DNA of 64,000 bases, from assembly GCF_024331145.1 (NCBI RefSeq), contig NZ_JANDJO010000002.1, forward strand, positions 186,001 through 250,000, written 5' to 3'. Within the stretch, counting starts at the first letter, position 1, and the number at the start of each line of letters is the position of its first letter. Origin of the DNA: Shimia sp. CNT1-13L.2 (lineage in GTDB: Bacteria > Pseudomonadota > Alphaproteobacteria > Rhodobacterales > Rhodobacteraceae). The notes beneath the pieces were generated by a model. It saw only the letters and a list, made by a program, of their open reading frames with translations, was not told where the DNA came from and ran no database searches. Positions 1 to 10,481 of the stretch are shown here, piece after piece. Made by a program: the position numbers and the translations under genes.

Positions 1-1
1 T

Positions 2-1390
2 TCACCCATGGTGGTGATCGCCGGTGCCATCACTCGGGCCGACCAATGCAAGGACACCTTTCAAGAGGTCGACCAGGTTGCCTTGTTTGCCCCGATTTCA
101 AAGCGCTCGGTGATGGTGACCGATCCGTCGCGCCTCGCGCCGATGCTGGAAGATGCGATCCGCCTTGCCAATACGGGCCGGCGCGGGCCGGTAGTCCTGC
201 ATGTGCCGCGTGATCTGTTTGCGGAAGAGGTTCCCGACATCCAGCCGCACCCCCTGAACATCGCCCGCCCGGGGCCAGCTGCTCCGCGCGACATCGACGC
301 CATTGCATCCATGCTCTCAACCGCAGAGCGTCCGGTGATCTTTGCGGGCGGTGGTTTCAAATGGGGAGAGGGACGCGCGGCCCTTGTTGCGCTCGCCGAA
401 ACCCTCGAAGTGCCGGTTGTGGCCTCGACCGGCCACGCCGATGTCATGCCGCACCGCCACCCGTGGTTTGCCGGTCAGGCCGGGCCGCGCGGCAACCGCG
501 TTGCCAGCCGTCTCACGAAAGAGGCCGATGTGATGGTGGTTCTTGGGGCGCGGCTTGGGTTCAATTCGACGTTTCACAGCAATGACTATGTCGGGGCGGA
601 AACACGGATTGCGCATGTGGATGTGGAAGGATCGGCCGTTGGGCGATATTTCCCTGCCGAAATCGCGGCGCAGGGGGATGCCCGGCTGACGGCAGAGGCC
701 TTGACGCAAACCCGCTGTCGCCCGGAATGCGATACGTGGCGCGCGGCGTTCAAGGCGGACATGGACAGCCTTTGGGCCGAACGGGCCGAGGAAGCCGCTA
801 TCGACACCCTGCCAATGCACCCGCGCCGCGCGTTGGGGGAACTCCGCGAGGCTCTTCCGGAAAACGCGATTGTCACGCTGGACACCGGCAACACCTGTCT
901 TCAGGCGGCGGACCGCCTTGCGCATTATGCGCCGACGTCGCTGATCACGCCGCTCGATTTCGGCCTTGTCGGATTTGGCCTTGCCGCGGCGATCGGGGCC
1001 AAGGCCGCCGCGCCGGAACGGCCGGTGGTGGCGATCATGGGTGACGGGGCCGTGGGCTACACGATGATCGAAATCCAGACCGCGATTTCGCATGGCTTGC
1101 CGATCACCATCGTTGTGCTCGACAACGAAGCCTGGGGGGCAGAAAAGGCCTATCAGCAGGAGTTTTACGGCGGGCGTCTGCTTGGGGCGGAAATCCAATC
1201 GCCCCGCTATGACAGGTTCGCCGAACTGTGCGGCGGCAAGGGCATCTGGGTCGAGGGGCCGGGCGGAATGGGGCCTGCGCTTGAGGACGCGATGGCCTCT
1301 GGAGAGACCACGGTCATTCAGGCCAAGATCGATCCAGGCGCATTGATGACCCTTCGCAAGGATCTCTTCAAAGCCCCAACCGAGGACTAA
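2..1390 (+). CDS. ThDP-dependent enzyme, sulfoacetaldehyde acetyltransferase (Xsc)-like, 5' truncated by window edge
   Basis: The reading frame is open to the window edge, so the N-terminal pyrimidine-binding domain (roughly the first 100 residues) lies outside. The visible 462 residues cover the central domain and the C-terminal ThDP-binding domain of the acetolactate synthase superfamily. The cofactor motif GDGAVGY is near residue 345, followed about 28 residues later by the VVLDN segment. The stretch WGAEK after the cofactor loop and the tail RKDLFKAP resemble Xsc, which cleaves sulfoacetaldehyde to acetyl phosphate and sulfite. Other carboligases or decarboxylases of the superfamily remain possible. 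No sulfonate genes are visible, but the upstream context is missing. Its stop codon overlaps the convergent thiD stop by 3 bp. Superfamily assignment is firm; the Xsc call is tentative. Confidence 0.7.
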   Translation, partial: SPMVVIAGAITRADQCKDTFQEVDQVALFAPISKRSVMVTDPSRLAPMLEDAIRLANTGRRGPVVLHVPRDLFAEEVPDIQPHPLNIARPGPAAPRDIDAIASMLSTAERPVIFAGGGFKWGEGRAALVALAETLEVPVVASTGHADVMPHRHPWFAGQAGPRGNRVASRLTKEADVMVVLGARLGFNSTFHSNDYVGAETRIAHVDVEGSAVGRYFPAEIAAQGDARLTAEALTQTRCRPECDTWRAAFKADMDSLWAERAEEAAIDTLPMHPRRALGELREALPENAIVTLDTGNTCLQAADRLAHYAPTSLITPLDFGLVGFGLAAAIGAKAAAPERPVVAIMGDGAVGYTMIEIQTAISHGLPITIVVLDNEAWGAEKAYQQEFYGGRLLGAEIQSPRYDRFAELCGGKGIWVEGPGGMGPALEDAMASGETTVIQAKIDPGALMTLRKDLFKAPTED

Positions 1391-2127
1391 ATCACGACCT
1401 GTGACTGGCGGGCGCGTGCCAGCCAGTCATGCACATGGCGTTTGCCAAGATCACAGGCCGTTTGCAGGTTGTGCCCAAGGGCGAGGTGGCAGGCGATGGC
1501 GGTGGCCAGAGTACAGCCGGTGCCGCGCTTCTGCACCTCCAGACGCGGTGCGGACATTGCCTGGTGGGTGTCCCCGTCGAAAAGGTGGTCTGTTGCCTCG
1601 TTTCCGCTTGCGTGTCCGCCTTTGACCAGAACGGCCCGAGCGCCAAGGGCTTGCAGGGCGCGCGCCTGAAGGGTGATTTGGGCAAGGTCCGCGGCCTCGT
1701 GCAGGCCGGTCAGGGCCGCGCTTTCGGGCAGGTTGGGCGTGATCAGGGTAGTCACGGACAAAAGCGCCTTGGGGAGACCTCCCTCCAGCAGGGTTCCTCC
1801 GGATGTGGATTTCAGAACCGGATCAAGAACGATGGGCAGGTTGCGGTCTGCCAGTGTTGCGGCGACGATTTCGGCAATCGCGGATGAGCCCAGCATGCCG
1901 ATCTTGATGGCCTCTGGCTGCGCGGTTTCGAGGGAAGCGGTGATTTGTGACTGCACGAGATCGGGCGGCATCAGCTTCGCGGCAACAAGGCCCTTGTGGG
2001 TTTGCGCCGTGACGGCGGTGACGACCGGGGTGACCGTGACGCCAAGGGCCGCTGCAACAGACACATCGCGCGTGAGCCCCGCGCCGCCGCTGCTGTCGGT
2101 GCCTGCAATAACGAGGAGGCGGGTCAT
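1387..2127 (-). CDS. thiD: Hydroxymethylpyrimidine/phosphomethylpyrimidine kinase
   Basis: ThiD phosphorylates 4-amino-5-hydroxymethyl-2-methylpyrimidine and then its monophosphate, giving the pyrimidine pyrophosphate used by ThiE. The 246-residue product begins MTRLLVIAGTDSSGGAG, the ribokinase-fold substrate loop of ThiD. Near residue 205 it has KRGTGCT, the anion-hole and catalytic motif of this kinase family. An upstream in-frame extension of 32 codons exists, but the ATG at 2127 forms an ATGA overlap with the preceding gene's stop, as at other junctions of this operon. It is the last gene of the thiamine operon and converges on the ThDP enzyme gene. Confidence 0.95.
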   Translation of the reverse strand: MTRLLVIAGTDSSGGAGLTRDVSVAAALGVTVTPVVTAVTAQTHKGLVAAKLMPPDLVQSQITASLETAQPEAIKIGMLGSSAIAEIVAATLADRNLPIVLDPVLKSTSGGTLLEGGLPKALLSVTTLITPNLPESAALTGLHEAADLAQITLQARALQALGARAVLVKGGHASGNEATDHLFDGDTHQAMSAPRLEVQKRGTGCTLATAIACHLALGHNLQTACDLGKRHVHDWLARARQSQVVI

Positions 2128-3092
2128 AGGTCGGCCTTTGCCGCCAGAAGGGCGAGGGTGTGATGGCCCTTGGTTTGCAGGTCCAGCGCCGCGCGCCATG
2201 CGCGCAATCCCGTGGCACAGCACAGGACAATGCGGCGGTCGGTTGGGGGCAGATCGTCCGCGATCCTGTCCGGTGCCAGCCGCAGGGCATTGGGCGTGGG
2301 CACGTGCGGGGCCTCGTCCTCGCTGCGAAGGTCGATCACGATGTCCTGTTCGGTGATCTGTGTTCTGGACAGGAAAGGCAGGTGGCTATCGGGTTCCGGC
2401 GTGCCGAGAAAGCTGAAATCGGAAATGCGCAGGGTGGCGAGGTCGAGGGATACCAGTTTGCCAAGCGGGGAGGGGGTGGTTTCGAGAAGGAATTGCAGGG
2501 TGATCTGGGCCTGCAGTGCGCCGATCACGCCGACCACGGGGCCGAGGACGCCGGCGGTGGCACAGGTGGCGCCGGACGAAGGCAGATCGGGGAAGACCGC
2601 CCGCAGCGACGGCGCACCACCGCAGAAGGCACCGACATAGCCGCCTTGTCCCAATGCGCTTGCCGACACGAGCGGTGTCTGTGCCGCCAGACAGGCGTCG
2701 GACAGGATGTAGGAGACGGCATAGCTGTCGGCGGCGTCGATCACGAGATCGGCTGTTTCTGCCAGATCCGGGGCGGTGATCGGTGTCAGCGGGACGGCGT
2801 GGGCCTCGACGTGAATGGTCGGGTTGGTGGCCAGAAGGGCATCGCGGGCGGCTTCGGCCTTGGGGCGTCCGATGTCGGACATGCGGTAGAGCGGCTGGCG
2901 GTGCAGGTTGTGTTCTTCCACGTGATCGGGGTCAATCACCGTGATCTGGCCGACACCAGCGCCCGCAAGGTACTGCAACACAGGACAGCCCAGACCACCG
3001 GCCCCCACCACGACCACATGCGCCGCGCCAAGCCGCGCCTGGCCGTTTTCGCCCACCTCGGGCAGGATCATCTGGCGGGCATAGCGGTTCAT
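2124..3092 (-). CDS. ThiF/MoeB-family sulfur-carrier adenylyltransferase fused to a rhodanese domain
   Basis: E1-like enzymes of this family adenylate the C-terminal GG of ThiS so that sulfur can be loaded. The 322-residue product opens MNRYARQMILPEVG, has the nucleotide-binding glycine motif VVVGAGGLG near residue 30 and the crossover cysteine in ATCATAGVLGP. From about residue 225 it continues into a rhodanese domain whose loop CCATGLR carries a candidate persulfide cysteine, so one chain could supply both activation and sulfur transfer. The usual first zinc-binding CxxC is replaced by LRAVFPD, so the structural zinc site seems lost. Start chosen at 3092 because it makes an ATGA overlap with thiE; another ATG lies 21 bp upstream. 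No separate thiI or iscS-like gene is present. It could also serve MoaD. Confidence 0.88.
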   Translation of the reverse strand: MNRYARQMILPEVGENGQARLGAAHVVVVGAGGLGCPVLQYLAGAGVGQITVIDPDHVEEHNLHRQPLYRMSDIGRPKAEAARDALLATNPTIHVEAHAVPLTPITAPDLAETADLVIDAADSYAVSYILSDACLAAQTPLVSASALGQGGYVGAFCGGAPSLRAVFPDLPSSGATCATAGVLGPVVGVIGALQAQITLQFLLETTPSPLGKLVSLDLATLRISDFSFLGTPEPDSHLPFLSRTQITEQDIVIDLRSEDEAPHVPTPNALRLAPDRIADDLPPTDRRIVLCCATGLRAWRAALDLQTKGHHTLALLAAKADL

Positions 3093-3682
3093 GCGCTGCA
3101 CGCCCTGATCCATTCCCGCGTGCGGGCTTCGGGATCGTCAGCCTGCTGGATATCGGTCACCACGGCCGCGCTGTCGGCCCCGGCCTCGAACACACCCGGC
3201 ACCCGGTCAGGTGTTAGGCCGCCAATCGCAACAAGCGGCGTGGTGCCTGCCATCCTCTTCCAGCGCGCGACGTTCTCAAGGCCCTGCGGCCCCCATTTCA
3301 TCTTTTTGAGCAGGGTGGGATAGACCGGCCCCAAGGCCACGTAGGTCGGATCGTGCGACAGGGCGCGATCCAGTTCGCTTTCGTCATGTGTGGAAAGGCC
3401 GAACCGGACACCGGCGCGGCGCAGGGCGGCAAAATCGGCGGTGTCCATGTCTTCCTGCCCGAGATGGACGAACCCGCAGTTGAGATCGAGAGCGGCCTGC
3501 CAGTAGTCGTTGACCACCAGTTGCGCGCCATGCACTGCACAGAAATCGCGGGCGCGGGCGATCTGTCGGCGTACTTCGGTCTCTGGCAGGTCCTTGATCC
3601 GCAGTTGCACCAGTTTCACGCCATGGGGCACCAGCAGTTCCAATGCGCTGACGTGGCTGACGATGAGGTAGAAACGCTCCAT
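3089..3682 (-). CDS. thiE: Thiamine phosphate synthase
   Basis: Joins hydroxymethylpyrimidine pyrophosphate and thiazole phosphate to make thiamine phosphate. The 197-residue protein is a TIM-barrel of typical ThiE length. Recognisable family motifs, in order, are QLRIKDL (phosphate/substrate strand), VVNDYW, HLGQED, ALGPVYPT (pyrophosphate site) and AIGGLTPD (C-terminal phosphate-binding loop). Its start overlaps the thiG stop by one base (TAATG), and its end overlaps the thiF-like gene by ATGA, so translation is probably coupled along the operon. Confidence 0.93.
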   Translation of the reverse strand: MERFYLIVSHVSALELLVPHGVKLVQLRIKDLPETEVRRQIARARDFCAVHGAQLVVNDYWQAALDLNCGFVHLGQEDMDTADFAALRRAGVRFGLSTHDESELDRALSHDPTYVALGPVYPTLLKKMKWGPQGLENVARWKRMAGTTPLVAIGGLTPDRVPGVFEAGADSAAVVTDIQQADDPEARTREWIRACSA

Positions 3683-4455
3683 TATCCAAGCTCCGCAAGG
3701 CCAAGTATCGGGGTCGAAGGCACGGCCATGTCGCGCCGTTCCATCGGGTCTGCCGTGTGGCCAAGGCGGCCCGCCTCGATCGCCAGCGCCATTCCGCGAG
3801 CCATGGCTGCCGGATCACCGGCCCGTGCAACGGCGGTGTTGAGAAGAACCGCGTCCATGCCCAGTTCCATCGCCTGCGCTGCGTCAGAGGGGCGGCCGAT
3901 GCCGGCATCCACGATCAACGGGGTATCGGGGAAATGCGCCCGCATCGCGCGCAGGGCATCCGGCGTGCGCAGCCCTTGGCCCGAGCCAATCGGCGCCCCC
4001 CAGGGCATCAGCACCTCGCAGCCAGCATCCAGAAGGCGTTCACCAACCACCAGGTCATCTGTGGTGTAGGGAAAGACCGCGAAGCCCTCGTTTGTAAGTT
4101 CCCGCGCTGCATCGACCAGTGCGAAGACATCAGGCTGGAGGGTGTCGGAATGGCCGATCACCTCGAGTTTGATCCAGTTGGTGCCAAAGATCTCGCGGGC
4201 CATATGGGCGGTGGTGATGGCTTCTTGTGCGCTGTGGCATCCGGCGGTGTTGGGCAGCACGCGGGCGCCCGTGTCGCGCAGCATGTCCCAAAACCCCGCC
4301 CCAGACCCTTGGGCGGTTTCCCGACGCAGCGAGACCGTGACGATCTGGGTGCCGCAGGCGTGGATCGCCTCGGCAAGGATTGCGGGGGATGGGTATTGCG
4401 CGGTGCCCAGCAAGAGGCGCGAGGCGATGTCTGTGCCGTAAAACTGCATCGTCAT
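3682..4455 (-). CDS. thiG: Thiazole synthase
   Basis: ThiG condenses 1-deoxy-D-xylulose 5-phosphate, dehydroglycine and ThiS thiocarboxylate into the thiazole phosphate moiety. The 257-residue (beta/alpha)8 protein begins with [12 protein letters not shown], has the NWIKLEVIG strand in which Lys96 is the Schiff-base lysine, and ends with the phosphate-binding motifs [12 protein letters not shown] and [12 protein letters not shown]. The start at 4455 gives an ATGA overlap with thiS; a second ATG lies two codons downstream. The dehydroglycine donor here should be ThiO, because no thiH is present. Confidence 0.97.
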   Translation of the reverse strand: MTMQFYGTDIASRLLLGTAQYPSPAILAEAIHACGTQIVTVSLRRETAQGSGAGFWDMLRDTGARVLPNTAGCHSAQEAITTAHMAREIFGTNWIKLEVIGHSDTLQPDVFALVDAARELTNEGFAVFPYTTDDLVVGERLLDAGCEVLMPWGAPIGSGQGLRTPDALRAMRAHFPDTPLIVDAGIGRPSDAAQAMELGMDAVLLNTAVARAGDPAAMARGMALAIEAGRLGHTADPMERRDMAVPSTPILGLAELG

Positions 4456-4617
4456 CCCCCCTGCATCGGTGCCAGCACTTCCAGCCGGTCGCCTTCGGCA
4501 AGCGGGGTCGTGGGGCGGGCGTCGCGGGCGACAAACTGGCCGTTGATGGCGGTGGCGATGGCGGGGCTATGAAAGCCCAGCTCGGTCAGGGCCTCGGCGA
4601 GGGTTACAGAGGTGATG

Positions 4618-7406
<2,789 letters not shown>

Positions 7407-7510
7407 TCAAAAAGACACCAATTGAGGAAAGGCTGGGAAACAGAGGGTGTACGGCCCCCTTGTTCGGTCAACGCCGCCCTTGGGTGTACAGGTCCCGCGG
7501 GTGAGCGCAC

Positions 7511-7622
7511 CTAGCTTCCTACGCCAGCATCAACTGGGTCAGGTTCAAAGGGTCGCGTCACCTTGATCGGATCGCTCCGACCAACTTCAGCCTCTCAGTC
7601 CCATGGGCGGGACTCCCCTGCG
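7511..7622 (-). promoter_or_regulatory. TPP riboswitch (THI element) controlling the thi operon
   Basis: Read on the minus strand, this leader has the hallmark TPP aptamer segments in the right order: GGGGAGTCC, then CTGAGA (7593-7598), then ACCCTTTGAACCTGA, then GTTGATGCTGGCGTAGGAAGC. The short P3 extension with GGTCGGAGC...GATC lies between the two conserved arms. The expression platform must lie in the 128 bp between aptamer and thiC. I see no clear run of T after a hairpin there, so control through the ribosome-binding site is more likely than termination. Confidence 0.95.
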
Positions 7623-7630
7623 TGCCTCAA

Positions 7631-7659
7631 GTCATAGGAGATGATTTTGGCTTCGGCAA
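7631..7659 (-). promoter_or_regulatory. Sigma70-type promoter of the thi operon
   Basis: On the minus strand a -35 hexamer TTGCCG (7659-7654) and a -10 hexamer TATGAC (7636-7631) are separated by exactly 17 bp. The predicted start lies about seven bases further, just ahead of the 5' arm of the TPP aptamer. This is what a riboswitch-led transcript requires. The call rests on match and position only. Confidence 0.6.
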
Positions 7660-7972
7660 GGGGGTGGTTTGCGGGGGCTTGCGAGGGGTTTGAATGGGGG
7701 GCTAATGAGCCGTGCCGTGTTGGATGAACGGTTGCGAAGTGAGTTTGGGAGTTCTTGAAATGAAAATAATTTCAGTATGTTAATCCGGTTTTGAAGGCGT
7801 TTTCCTTTTGGGTGACGTCGGTGAGTTCTGAGCATTCTAACCGTCGGAAATTCGTGTGTCCGATGCGTGCTCGCGCCTAGGCCAGTTTCGCTGAACACCT
7901 AGCGCCAGTCGAGAAAATCACTGCGCTCACCCCCGTCGAGAATCACAATTTCAGGTGCGTGTCAGAAAAGTG
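7660..7972. other. Non-coding stretch between the thi promoter and the dehydrogenase promoter region
   Basis: About 310 bp separate the thi promoter from the palindromes in front of the dehydrogenase gene. An 88-codon minus-strand frame is open across part of it, but it overlaps the thi promoter and has no recognisable domain or ribosome-binding site, so I do not call it. Part of the stretch (about 7740-7800) is A/T-rich. No terminator or RNA gene was recognised. Confidence 0.5.
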
Positions 7973-7988
7973 TGGACAGGAATGTCCA
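7973..7988. promoter_or_regulatory. Palindromic operator, copy 1 (TGGACA-N4-TGTCCA)
   Basis: A perfect inverted repeat of six bases per arm with the spacer GGAA. An almost identical copy starts 32 bp downstream. The pair sits 50-97 bp in front of the dehydrogenase start codon, where a repressor would cover the promoter. The obvious candidate ligand is the TetR-family protein encoded as third gene of the same operon. Confidence 0.65.
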
Positions 7989-8004
7989 GAATCGCGGATA
8001 CAAT

Positions 8005-8020
8005 TGGACAGAGTTGTCCA
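8005..8020. promoter_or_regulatory. Palindromic operator, copy 2 (TGGACA-N4-TGTCCA)
   Basis: Same arms as copy 1, with spacer GAGT; the flanking T and A extend the match to TTGGACA...TGTCCAG. The centre-to-centre distance to copy 1 is 32 bp, close to three turns of B-DNA, so two dimers could bind on the same face of the helix. Confidence 0.65.
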
Positions 8021-8069
8021 GTTTCGGGCGCGACGCGTTGCGAGACCCATCGGATCAGGGAGAAAGATC

Positions 8070-10478
8070 ATGAAGTCGCATTATCGCGCAGTTGTCATTG
8101 GCGGTGGCGTTGTCGGCGCGTCCGTTCTGTATCACTTGGCCAAATTCGGCTGGACCGATGTCTGCCTGATCGAACGGTCGGTCCTTACCGCGGGCTCAAG
8201 CTGGCACGCGGCGGGCGGCTTTCACGCGCTGAACGCCGATCCCAACATTGCCTCGCTTCAGGCCTATACCATTGACCTCTTGTCCGAGATCGAAAAGGAA
8301 AGCGGCCAGTCCGTCGGGATGCACATGACCGGCGGTATGACGCTGGCAGGGACGCCGGACCGTTGGGAATGGTTGCAATCGGCCTATCGCACCTTCCAGT
8401 CGATCGGCATCGACGATTGCCGCCTGATCACGCCGCAGGAAGCCAAGGAGCTCTGCCCGATCATGTCGACCGACGGCATCATCGGCGGCATGTGGGCCGA
8501 CCGTGAAGGCTATGTCGACACCACCGGCACGGTTCACGCCTATGCCGGCGCGGCCAAGAAACGCGGCGCGGAAGTGATCGAGCACAACCGCGTTCTGGAA
8601 CTGCATCAGGTCGAGGGTGGCTGGAAAGTGGTGACCGAGAAGGGCACCATCCACGCCGAGAACGTGGTGAACGCGGCAGGCCTTTGGGCCAAGCAGGTTG
8701 GGCGCATGGCAGGCATCGAACTGCCGGTATCGCCGCTTAACCACCACTACCTGATTTCCGATACCATCCCCGAGTTGGAACAGCTTGATTTCGAAGTGCC
8801 GATGACCGTCGACCTCGAAGGGTTCACCTATATGCGGCAGGATCAGAAAGGCATCCTGCTTGGCATCTACGAGATCGACCACGAACACTGGATGGTGGAT
8901 GGCGCGCCGTGGGAATACGGGTTCGAGCTGCAACAGGAAGACCCGGATCGCATCGAGAAAGAGCTGATCCTTGGGTTTGAACGCTATCCGGCCTTGCAGG
9001 AGGTCGGGGTGAAGACCTGGGTCAACGGTGCCTTTACCTTTGCGCCGGATGGCAACCCGCTGGTCGGCCCCGTGCGCGGCAAACCGGGGTATTGGTGCGC
9101 CTGTGGCGTGATGGCGGGCTTCCTTCAGGGCGGCGGGGTCGGCAAATCGCTGGCCGAATGGATGATCCACGGCGAACCCGAGGCGGATGTCTTTGGCATG
9201 GATGTTGCCCGTTTCGGCGACTATGCCCAGAACAAGCGTTTCATCAAGGAAACCACCGGCCAGTTCTACACCCGCCGTTTCGTGATGACCTATCCGAACG
9301 AGCAGTTGCCCGCGGGCCGCCCGTTGAAGAAGGCCCCCGCCTATGACGGCATGACCGCCGCTGGCTGCCGCTGGGGTGTTGGCTATGGGCTGGAACAGCC
9401 GCTTTACTTCGCACCCACCGAGGATTTTGTCGAAACCCCGACCCTCAAACGCTCCAACGCTTTCGATATCGTCGCTGGCGAGTGCAAGGCTGTGCGCGAG
9501 GCGGTGGGCCTGCTCGACATTTCCGGCTTCTCGCGCTTCGAAGTTTCGGGCGAGGGCGCCGAAGCCTGGCTTGATAACATCATGGCCTCCGCACTCCCGG
9601 CGCCAGGTCGTGCCAAACTTGCCCCGATGCTGGGCCACGATGGCCGCATGAAGGGCGATCTGACCGTCTTCAACTGGGGCGATGGCACATGGTGGATCAT
9701 GGGCAGCTACTACCTGCGGGAATGGCACATGCGCTGGTTCCATGACCATATGGGAGAGGGCGTTGATGTACGTGACCTGTCCGATGCGACCGTGGGCTTT
9801 AGCCTGTCCGGCCCCAACAGCCTCAAGGTGCTGGAGACGCTCACCGAAAGCCCCATCGGCGACCTCAAGTTCATGGGTTGCGGCACCTTCGATATCGGCA
9901 TGTTGCGCTGCAAGGTGGGCCGTCTCTCGGTTGCGGGGGAACTTGGCTATGAAATCCATTGCTCGGCGGCAGAACACATCACCCTGCGCGAAACCCTTCT
10001 GGAAGCAGGGGCTGCGTTCGGGATGAAAGAAGTTGGCTTCAATGCCCTTCTGAGCCTGCGTCTTGAGAAGAGCTTTGGCATCTGGAGCGCGGAATTCACC
10101 CAAGGCTATACCGCTGGCCAGACCGGCATGGATCGCTGGATCGACTGGAACAAAGGCGAGTTCATTGGTCATGCAGCAGCTCTGAAGGAGCGCGAGTCCA
10201 ACGGCCCGAACCAGCGTGTGGTTACCTTGGAGGTGGATGCCGTGGATGCGGACGCCAGCGGGTACGAACCTGTCTGGAAAGACGGCAAACGCGTGGGGTT
10301 TGTCACCTCGGGCGGCTATGGTCACACGGTTGGCAAATCGCTGGCCATGGCCATGATCGACAGCGACGTGGCGGGCGAAGGATCGGAACTGAGCGTGCAT
10401 ATCGTGGGGGCGGAACGGCCCGCGCGGGTGATTGCGCCGTCCCCCTATGATCCGCAAGGCAAGGCGATGCGAGGATAA
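8070..10478 (+). CDS. FAD-dependent dehydrogenase with folate-binding GcvT domain (dimethylglycine/sarcosine dehydrogenase family)
   Basis: An 802-residue two-domain flavoprotein. Residues 1-400 form a DAO-type FAD domain with VVIGGGVVGASV near residue 8 and GSSWHAAGG around residue 46; that histidine corresponds to the covalent flavin site of dimethylglycine and sarcosine dehydrogenases. Residues 420-795 form the tetrahydrofolate-binding GcvT-like domain (SGFSRFEVSGEGAEAWL, then GELGYEIHC). Such enzymes oxidise N-methyl groups and pass formaldehyde to folate as methylene-THF. I start at ATG 8070, preceded by CAGGGAGAAAGATC; an upstream extension would run through the operators. The next gene begins 3 bp after its stop, so both are probably one unit. 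The methylated substrate (dimethylglycine, sarcosine or another) cannot be read from sequence. Confidence 0.88.
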   Translation: MKSHYRAVVIGGGVVGASVLYHLAKFGWTDVCLIERSVLTAGSSWHAAGGFHALNADPNIASLQAYTIDLLSEIEKESGQSVGMHMTGGMTLAGTPDRWEWLQSAYRTFQSIGIDDCRLITPQEAKELCPIMSTDGIIGGMWADREGYVDTTGTVHAYAGAAKKRGAEVIEHNRVLELHQVEGGWKVVTEKGTIHAENVVNAAGLWAKQVGRMAGIELPVSPLNHHYLISDTIPELEQLDFEVPMTVDLEGFTYMRQDQKGILLGIYEIDHEHWMVDGAPWEYGFELQQEDPDRIEKELILGFERYPALQEVGVKTWVNGAFTFAPDGNPLVGPVRGKPGYWCACGVMAGFLQGGGVGKSLAEWMIHGEPEADVFGMDVARFGDYAQNKRFIKETTGQFYTRRFVMTYPNEQLPAGRPLKKAPAYDGMTAAGCRWGVGYGLEQPLYFAPTEDFVETPTLKRSNAFDIVAGECKAVREAVGLLDISGFSRFEVSGEGAEAWLDNIMASALPAPGRAKLAPMLGHDGRMKGDLTVFNWGDGTWWIMGSYYLREWHMRWFHDHMGEGVDVRDLSDATVGFSLSGPNSLKVLETLTESPIGDLKFMGCGTFDIGMLRCKVGRLSVAGELGYEIHCSAAEHITLRETLLEAGAAFGMKEVGFNALLSLRLEKSFGIWSAEFTQGYTAGQTGMDRWIDWNKGEFIGHAAALKERESNGPNQRVVTLEVDAVDADASGYEPVWKDGKRVGFVTSGGYGHTVGKSLAMAMIDSDVAGEGSELSVHIVGAERPARVIAPSPYDPQGKAMRG

Positions 10479-10481
10479 GTC

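Noticed and set aside
7632-7898. An 88-codon minus-strand frame upstream of thiC
   Set aside because: It overlaps the predicted thi promoter, lacks a ribosome-binding site and has no conserved features.
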